Source: Deltaproteobacteria bacterium | Lineage (GTDB): Bacteria > JAEEML01 | Direction of reading: 5' to 3' | Length of the DNA stretch: 15,051 nt | Assembly (NCBI GenBank): GCA_016283195.1 | Contig: JAEEML010000161.1 | Coordinates: 1-15,051, forward strand | Notes under the pieces: model-generated | The model's database searches: none | Told to the model about the DNA's origin: nothing | What the model saw: the letters and a program-made list of their open reading frames with translations, nothing else | Part shown: positions 14,437 through 15,051 of the stretch, one piece after another | Numbering within the stretch: the stretch's first letter is position 1 | How the letters are laid out: each line of letters begins with the position of its first letter | Program-made: the position numbers and the translations under genes

Positions 14437-15051
14437 TATGAATAAGCAATTAAAGAGAGCTCTGACAATGTTCCTGGCTGGTGCCCTTTTAGGCACGCCG
14501 GTGGCTAAGGCTCAAGACACAGGTGCTACAATCACTGTGCCTATGACCCTTACGCACCAAGGTTTAATCCGCAACAAGGACGGTGCCCTTATAAATGGTA
14601 CGCACACCATTAAAGCTACCATTTATAATGCCAGCGCCAATCCGCCGCAAGCTATTGCCGCTGGTGAACTCACCGATTACGAAGTGGTTAATGGCTATTA
14701 TGACCTTGGCATTGAAGTAACGCGCGATCAGCTCATTGCCGCCGGCGATAAGCTGGAGCTGGAGCTGGTTATCGACGGCGAAATAATGAACCGCAAATTG
14801 CCTGTCAGCGCGGTGCCTTTTGCTATTTTGGCCGACACTGCCGATACAGCTTTAAATGTTGATTGTGCCGGCTGTATTGGTGAAGGCAACTTGTCTGCCG
14901 AGATAGTCAGCGCCATTAATAGCTTTGCCACAACAAGCTCTGTATCAGATACTTATGCCACCAAGGCCATGGTAAATGCTATTAAATATGCTGCTTCCGA
15001 TTCAGTCGGCGGCGCAGCCACTAAAGCCAATAAAATTAATACTTCCGCGGC
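14437..15051 (+). CDS. Secreted fibre-like surface protein, N-terminal part (cut by window end)
   Basis: An open frame from the ATG at 14437 runs without a stop to the end of the window (205 codons seen). GGAGG 5 bases upstream supports the start. A signal peptide is clear: MNKQLKRA, a hydrophobic stretch, then a predicted cut after AKA at residue 25. Residues about 35-135 look like the N-terminal domain of bacterial tail-fibre-like or cell-wall surface proteins: LTHQGLIRNKDGALING, ATIYNAS, VVNGYYDLGIEV, then LPVSAVPFAILADTADTA. After it, VDCAGCIGEGNLS leads into an alanine-rich, probably helical or trimeric region, as in fibres that end in a chaperone or collar domain. The C-terminus is not seen, so full length and end domain are unknown. 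It is the probable partner of the lipoprotein immediately upstream. Confidence 0.8.

Overview
The window looks like a chromosomal segment of a moderate-GC bacterium related to Myxococcota or the former Deltaproteobacteria (bradymonad-like lineages would also fit). Four things point there. A parA-parB-bactofilin cluster has the order I recall from Myxococcus xanthus (parA-parB-bacM). A protein begins MVPGFNHNV and has the N- and C-terminal signatures of a family I associate with these bacteria. There are several cysteine-rich lipoproteins, and one very large lipoprotein combines calcium-binding thrombospondin-type-3 repeats with a von Willebrand A domain. The assignment is an inference from gene content, not from a marker gene.

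Layout. Left edge, minus strand (about 1-2244): two genes in one probable operon. The promoter-proximal one (1048-2244) encodes an MmcQ/YjbR domain fused to a C-terminal EVE-like (PUA-fold) domain. The second (36-1016) encodes a HARE-HTH domain fused to a PD-(D/E)xK-like nuclease domain. They look like an accessory module, possibly defence against modified DNA. From 2356 to 7917, also minus strand, one 1853-residue lipoprotein carries about 15 TSP3-type calcium motifs, a vWA domain split by a cysteine-rich insert, an EF-hand-like loop and a cysteine-rich tail: a probable surface adhesin or sensor. A 207-bp divergent intergenic region (7918-8124) separates it from the plus-strand block.

Plus-strand block (8125-11425): parA, parB (overlapping by 11 bp), a bactofilin and an unusually long type II thymidine kinase, closely spaced and probably co-transcribed. 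ParA and ParB segregate the chromosome. In Myxococcus, bactofilins form scaffolds that position the Par machinery, so the first three genes form a coherent functional unit.

Right part (11520-15051), plus strand: a small cysteine-rich lipoprotein; the MVPGFNHNV-family protein followed immediately by a YkgJ-like metal-chelating protein; then, behind a good sigma70-type promoter, a second small cysteine-rich lipoprotein and the start of a secreted fibre-like surface protein that runs off the window. No rRNA, tRNA, insertion sequence or CRISPR array was seen.
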